Shown in pieces: positions 59,811 through 64,000 of a stretch of 64,000 nucleotides of DNA. Made by a program: the position numbers and the translations under genes. Location: NCBI GenBank assembly GCA_022818135.1, contig JAFMSR010000002.1:43224358-43288357 (forward strand), written 5' to 3'. How positions within the stretch are numbered: position 1 is the first letter of the stretch; every line of letters begins with the position of its first letter. The notes beneath the pieces are model-generated. The model saw only the letters and a program-made list of their open reading frames with translations. It made no database searches and had not been told where the DNA came from. Origin of the DNA: Saxidomus purpurata (Eukaryota > Mollusca > Bivalvia > Venerida > Veneridae).

Positions 59811-60186
59811 AAGAGATACAAATGGTAGTTTAGACCAGATCAAACAAAAGCTGTATAAAATACAAAAAGTTCAAAAACATAACTTTGCTTGAAAAGCAAG
59901 TCACAATTATCAAATCCAGGTATCAAACATTGCTTTAACCCTTTAATGTATGTGAAGGCTAATCGTGATCTGCGCTGGCCACGATGGCAAAACCACTTGC
60001 CAATGCTAGAGTAAGCATCACAGTCATGTTAGACTTGCAAAGCTTGTTGAGATTAAGGTGACTTATTAAAAACTTCTGTGTCCTTAAAAATAAGTCAATC
60101 TTTCTACCAAAGAAAAAAGTTCAATCAAAGCTCATCTCAATCTATAGCTGGGACATGTGGTGAACACTGGCTCTGAAAAGTATTAC

Positions 60187-60495
60187 CTAAGGTCATGATG
60201 TCTGGCTCTTCGACTGCACACATCTTTACTTTCTTCTCTGGTTCATCCTCCCTTTTCCTTCTGTCTCTTGGTCCCAATTTTCTACTATCATCACCATCAT
60301 CATCATTGTCAACATCACTGTCATCATTCATCACATCATCATCATTTTCATCATTATCACCATCATCATTTTCATCATGTGAATGAAACATGTTGCCTTC
60401 CTGGCTCTCCTTTGTCAGCTCATTCCCATCTTGCGCCAATGGTACTCCATGATTTGTCAGAATGGACTGCTCTTCACCACATTTGGGATTTGCAT
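60187..60495 (-). CDS. Unidentified gene, acidic exon
   Basis: 309-base exon between acceptor ttttatag and donor GTAATA; both flanking introns interrupt codons after the first base. It reads DANPKCGEEQSILTNHG, then MFHSHDENDDGDNDENDDDV and further Asp/Asn-rich sequence, then a basic stretch GPRDRRKREDEPEKKVKMC that could be a nuclear localisation signal, and EEPDIMTL. The acidic run is encoded by a CAT/ATC-rich near-microsatellite on the plus strand, so its length may vary between individuals. Confidence 0.72.
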
Positions 60496-60638
60496 CTATA
60501 AAATATACCATCATTGAACAGACACATCATTATAGCATGCACATAGTATATGTTTTTTTCCATGATGATTTATAGAACAAAAGGTGTCAAATGGCAGTAT
60601 GCTCGACTATTTGAAAACTTTGATTTTTACAGGCAACG

Positions 60639-60820
60639 GTTTAACTAACCATCTTTCCTGCGAAGAACCAGAACTAGACTCCTATCCTCCATAAGAAACT
60701 GCCAACTTTCTCAAATAAAGAGACATGGTAGGTAGCACAGCTCGAACCCTTGACCTTCAAGCTATGAAGAGGTTACAGTTATTTCAAGCCAGCGACTCAT
60801 TCACTAAACCACGTAGGCTT
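60639..60820 (-). repeat. tRNA-derived SINE, copy 2
   Basis: Minus-strand copy of the family at 6652: cgtggtttagtgaatgag, aactgtaacctcttcatag, gtcaagggttcgagctg (B box) and aggataggagtctagttc. In an intron of the unidentified gene. Confidence 0.75.
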
Positions 60821-61102
60821 AAAATTGTTAAAACTGAAAATTCATATAGCACTTTGACCATTTCTTGTTGTCAAATCTGATATATGCCAACACTTTAGTG
60901 TAGTTTCTAATGTATCCAATAAGTGATAAATGACACACGCGAGATATGAGCACAACATAAGCATGTATGAAAAATCTTAACAAAATTTTCTATGTAAAAA
61001 GATCATAAGTTGCATTAATTTCAATCAAAAGCAATGTAAATTGAATGTCTAATAGCCCTTGTATTGATATGAACATGTCACTTAGACAATTTTTCAGAAG
61101 AA

Positions 61103-61600
61103 AACAAGAGCTGTCCCTCACAAGTGAAGAATGCCCTCGAAAGAGGTGTCTCACAGTCTGTGTCCTCTCCATGTATGCATATATAGAGGAATCCATTACC
61201 TTCAAACTCTAAGTGTGACCTTGACCCTTGAGCTAGGGACGTGGGTCTTGCATGCGACATGTCGTCTTGATGTTCTAGACATTTGTGCTAAATTATTTTA
61301 AAATCCTTCAGTGCATGACAAAGTTACAGTCCGGACACGAATGTATGCATATATGCATATATAGAGGCATCCATTACCTTCAAACTCTAAGTGTGACCTT
61401 GACCTTTGAGCTAGAGACGTGGGTCTTGCACGTGACACGTCGTCTTGATGTGCTGGACATTTGTGCCAAGTTATTTTATAATCTTTCAATGCATGACAAA
61501 GTTACAGTCTGGACACAAATGTGTAAGTGGGGACGCAAAGACGGACAGACGGACAGACAGACGGTGCGATTTTAATATGCCACCCTTCGGGGGCATAAAA
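61103..61600 (+). repeat. Hairpin-ended repeat, family e, complete
   Basis: Starts aacaagagctgtccctcaca. Two ~185 bp units share tatatagagg(a/c)atccattacc, gtgaccttgacc, gacgtgggtcttgca and gcatgacaaagttacagtc. It ends after gacggacagacggacagaca with the hairpin tatgccaccc-ttcg-ggggcata (61576-61597) and AAAA. It sits in an intron. Confidence 0.85.
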
Positions 61601-61768
61601 AAAGCGAGATAAAATTTCCTGTTTTAATTTTAGCTTTAGGTGGACACCTTAACAGAGTGCATATAAACATACAATATGAACACAGCTACTTTTTTCCTTG
61701 CAATTTACCTAATTTTCTAGGAAGATAATGACATTAAAACAATATAATATAAGACAAGTATAAATTAC

Positions 61769-61915
61769 CATAGGTATGTTTTTTTGTAGGTATTTCCAGA
61801 ACTTTCACTGGATTTTTCACTGCTTTTCTGTCTATTATGAACACTTCCCCTTTAAATGACGTCAAATCATCATCACAGTTTAGATGCCTGTAAAACTGCT
61901 TCTTGCGCATCTCCA
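61769..61915 (-). CDS. Unidentified gene, internal exon
   Basis: 147-base exon bounded by acceptor catttccag and donor GTAATT, with both introns in phase 1. It reads VEMRKKQFYRHLNCDDDLTS, then FKGEVFIIDRKAVKNPVKVL and EIPTKKHTY. Mixed hydrophobic/charged pattern typical of a folded domain; not recognised. Confidence 0.72.
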
Positions 61916-62204
61916 CTGGAAATGATAAAATTTTATTAAAGTGAAGAGCATAGGAAATACTATAACAGCCATCTACATGGCAGATGGTAGAACTCTAAAA
62001 TTGAGTTTTACCAGATACAAGACAGTCTAGCATCTGAAATAAAATGCTTAAAAAACATCAACAACATTAAAACAAAATTCAAAACCTCAGTAAAAAAAGA
62101 AAAGATATAAATTTCACTTCATAGCCCTACTATTTTAATAAAACATATACTGAAAAAAATTATTTAGACTGGTTTCAACCATATTCTGGCTATTTTTACA
62201 GGCT

Positions 62205-62358
62205 ATCAATCTTCTTGGGCAGAACAAGTACTAGAACCCTATCCTCAAAAAGAAACTTCCACCTTTATCACATAAAAAGACATCGTAAGTAGCAGGGCTC
62301 AATTAGAGGTTACAGTGATTTCAAAGGAGCTCCAATCACTCGACTGAGGAGGCGGTAA
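62205..62358 (-). repeat. tRNA-derived SINE, copy 3 (decayed)
   Basis: Minus-strand fragment with gtgatttcaaagg/ttagaggttacagtg, gacatcgtaagtagcagggc and accctatcctcaaaaagaaa, matching copy 2. Confidence 0.6.
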
Positions 62359-62439
62359 GAATTCAAAAAGTCTACAATTTTCAGCCAGAAACTGTTGTTT
62401 AACTTACAGCTGCTTTGCTTATTAAATCTTGCTGATAGC

Positions 62440-63190
62440 ATACTTACACACTACTTGTATAGAATACTTACACACTTCTTACATAGAATACTTATACACT
62501 ACTTGTATAGAATACTTACAAACTTCTTACATAGAATACTTACACACTACTTGTATAGAATACTTACACACTTATTACATAGAATACTTATACACTTCTT
62601 GCATAGAATACTTACACACTTCTTTCATAGAATACTTACACACTCTTGCATAGAATACTTACACACTACTTGTATAGAATACTTACACACTACTTGTATA
62701 GAATACTTATACACTTCTTTCATAGAATACTTACAAACTTCTTCCATAGAATACTTACACACTACTTGTATAGAATACTTACACACTACTGTAAAAACTA
62801 CAACTTCTTACATAGAATACTTATACACTACTTGTATAGAATACTTACAAACTTCTCCCATAGAATACTTACACACTACTTGTATAGAATACTTACACAC
62901 TTCTTACATAGAATACTTATACACTTCTTTCATAGAATACTTACAAACTTCTTCCATAGAATACTTACACACTACTTGTATAGAATACTTACACACTTCT
63001 TACATAGAATACTTACACACTTCTTTCATAGAATACCTACACACTTCTTTCATAGAATACTTACACACTTCTTTCATACAATACTTACACACTACTTGTA
63101 TAGAATACTCACACACTTCTTCCATAGAAAACTTACACACTTTTTCCATGGAATACTTACACACTACCTATATAGAATACTTACAGTTCT
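62440..63190. repeat. 24 bp minisatellite, about 31 units
   Basis: Unit catagaatacttacacactt(c/a)tt with variants (acttgtatagaat, tttcatagaat). The unit length is close to 24, a multiple of three, so several frames stay open across the array; these are not genes. It lies in an intron of the unidentified gene. Confidence 0.95.
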
Positions 63191-63635
63191 ACTTGCTTAG
63201 AACATTTTATATAATTTATATAATTTTCCTAAAAACATGTCTTATATTTCAAATGTTCTGTACAACATGCTCTCATTTTAAGTAGACAACAATGTACATA
63301 TGAGTGTATGAACAACTATCCAATCACTTTACAGAGTGCTTTTAAAATGAAAAAAAAAATTGGCGGCATATAATACTCACACACTTCTTCCATAGAAAAC
63401 TTACACACTTTTTCCATGGAATACTTACACACTACCTATATAGAATACTTACAGTTTTACTTGCATAGAATATTTTATATAATTTATATAATTTTCCTAG
63501 TAACATGTCTTATATTTCAAGTGTTCTGTACAACATTTGCTCATTTTAAGTAGAAATCAATGTACATATAAATGTATGAACAACTATCCAATCACTTTAC
63601 AGAGTGCTTTTAAAATAAAAAAATTGGCAGCATAA
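63107..63635. repeat. ~265 bp tandem duplication at the end of the minisatellite
   Basis: From tactcacacacttcttccat through tttccatggaatacttacac and gtaaatga-free sequence such as caactatccaatcactttac to attggc(g/a)gcata, the block at 63107 recurs at 63374 with a few substitutions. Each unit includes several minisatellite units plus ~170 bases of other sequence. Confidence 0.9.
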
Positions 63636-63805
63636 ATACTACACCCCCCATAAAAAATTACACATTTTGTCCATGGAACTACACACTTCTTCCAGAACAC
63701 TTACACCTGTTTCCTTAGAATACTTACACACTGTTTCCATAGAATACTTACACACAAAACCCATATCATACAATTAATGGAATTTATATAAATCTGCTTA
63801 CTAAC

Positions 63806-63860
63806 CTGGTGAAAGGGTAGACTCAGGTAAATTGCCACCATGACGTTTTCTTCTAACTTC
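63806..63860 (-). CDS. Unidentified gene, small exon nearest the right edge
   Basis: 55-base exon between acceptor tctaccag and donor GTTAGT. It reads EVRRKRHGGNLPESTLSP and leaves one base (G) that joins TG of the next exon to give Val. Basic and short; assignment as an exon rests on the matched splice sites and phase. The upstream part of the gene is outside the window. Confidence 0.6.
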
Positions 63861-64000
63861 CTGGTAGACAAAAATGGAAGGAGAAGAGACACTTAAGTGA
63901 ATGAAATTTATTTTTCCTGTACTGTAGTTTAAAGCATGTAAAGAATAATCTAAATTAATTTCTGTATCATAGTACATGTATATTGATAACTTATGATATA

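Noticed and set aside
60195..60501. Plus-strand Ser- or His-rich frames
   Set aside because: They are antisense reading of the acidic exon's near-microsatellite.
62395..63285. 296-codon frame and overlapping frames across the right-end minisatellite
   Set aside because: All frames stay open only because the repeat unit is a multiple of three bases; the encoded peptide is a pure translation of the array.

Overview
This is eukaryotic, repeat-dense, AT-rich DNA, most likely from a bivalve mollusc. The evidence is spliced genes with GT-AG introns, tRNA-derived SINEs, degenerate non-LTR retrotransposons, a mariner element, many short palindromic elements, and arrays of 170-200 bp repeats of a kind common in clam and oyster genomes. 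The species is an inference. Nothing looks prokaryotic and most open frames are chance or repeat-borne.

Layout. 1-1671 (minus): an uninterrupted 557-codon frame running off the left edge, matching the Cys/His-rich N-terminal part of a Polinton/Maverick-type protein-primed DNA polymerase B. 2.7-4.1 kb (minus): a LINE reverse-transcriptase remnant cut just before its catalytic YADD box. 5263-5466 (plus): last exon of a HECT ubiquitin ligase with its catalytic Cys. 5.5-20.6 kb: non-coding, with SINEs, short inverted-repeat elements, hairpin-ended repeats and minisatellites. 20.7-23.6 kb (minus): a well-preserved Ro60-like TROVE/vWA gene (two exons visible). 26.8-27.95 kb (plus): an inverted, frameshifted and truncated Ro60 pseudogene. 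24.3-29.4 kb and 35.5-37.2 kb: mutually duplicated segments carrying a LINE 3' fragment, a SINE and flanking DNA. 31.4-32.9 kb: a long inverted-repeat element. 39.4-45.6 kb: a mariner transposon split by a 4.9 kb inverted-repeat element. 46.8-53.1 kb: two large hairpin-ended repeat arrays and AT-rich DNA. 53.2-55.9 kb (minus): a nearly complete but frameshifted Jockey/CR1-like LINE. 57.8-63.9 kb (minus): the last four exons of an unidentified gene joined by phase-compatible introns, its introns filled with SINEs, a 781 bp element with a 6 bp target duplication, and a 24 bp minisatellite.

Four host loci are visible: the HECT gene end, the Ro60-like gene, its pseudogene copy and the unidentified acidic protein gene. 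They do not form a pathway. The most notable points are: an octapeptide expansion inside the TROVE ring of the Ro60-like protein that its pseudogene lacks; the nested mariner/foldback structure; and at least seven sequence-unrelated repeat families that share the same ends (5' ACAAGAG, 3' hairpin followed by AAAA, often AGCTAAAA), suggesting one transposition class defined by end structure.
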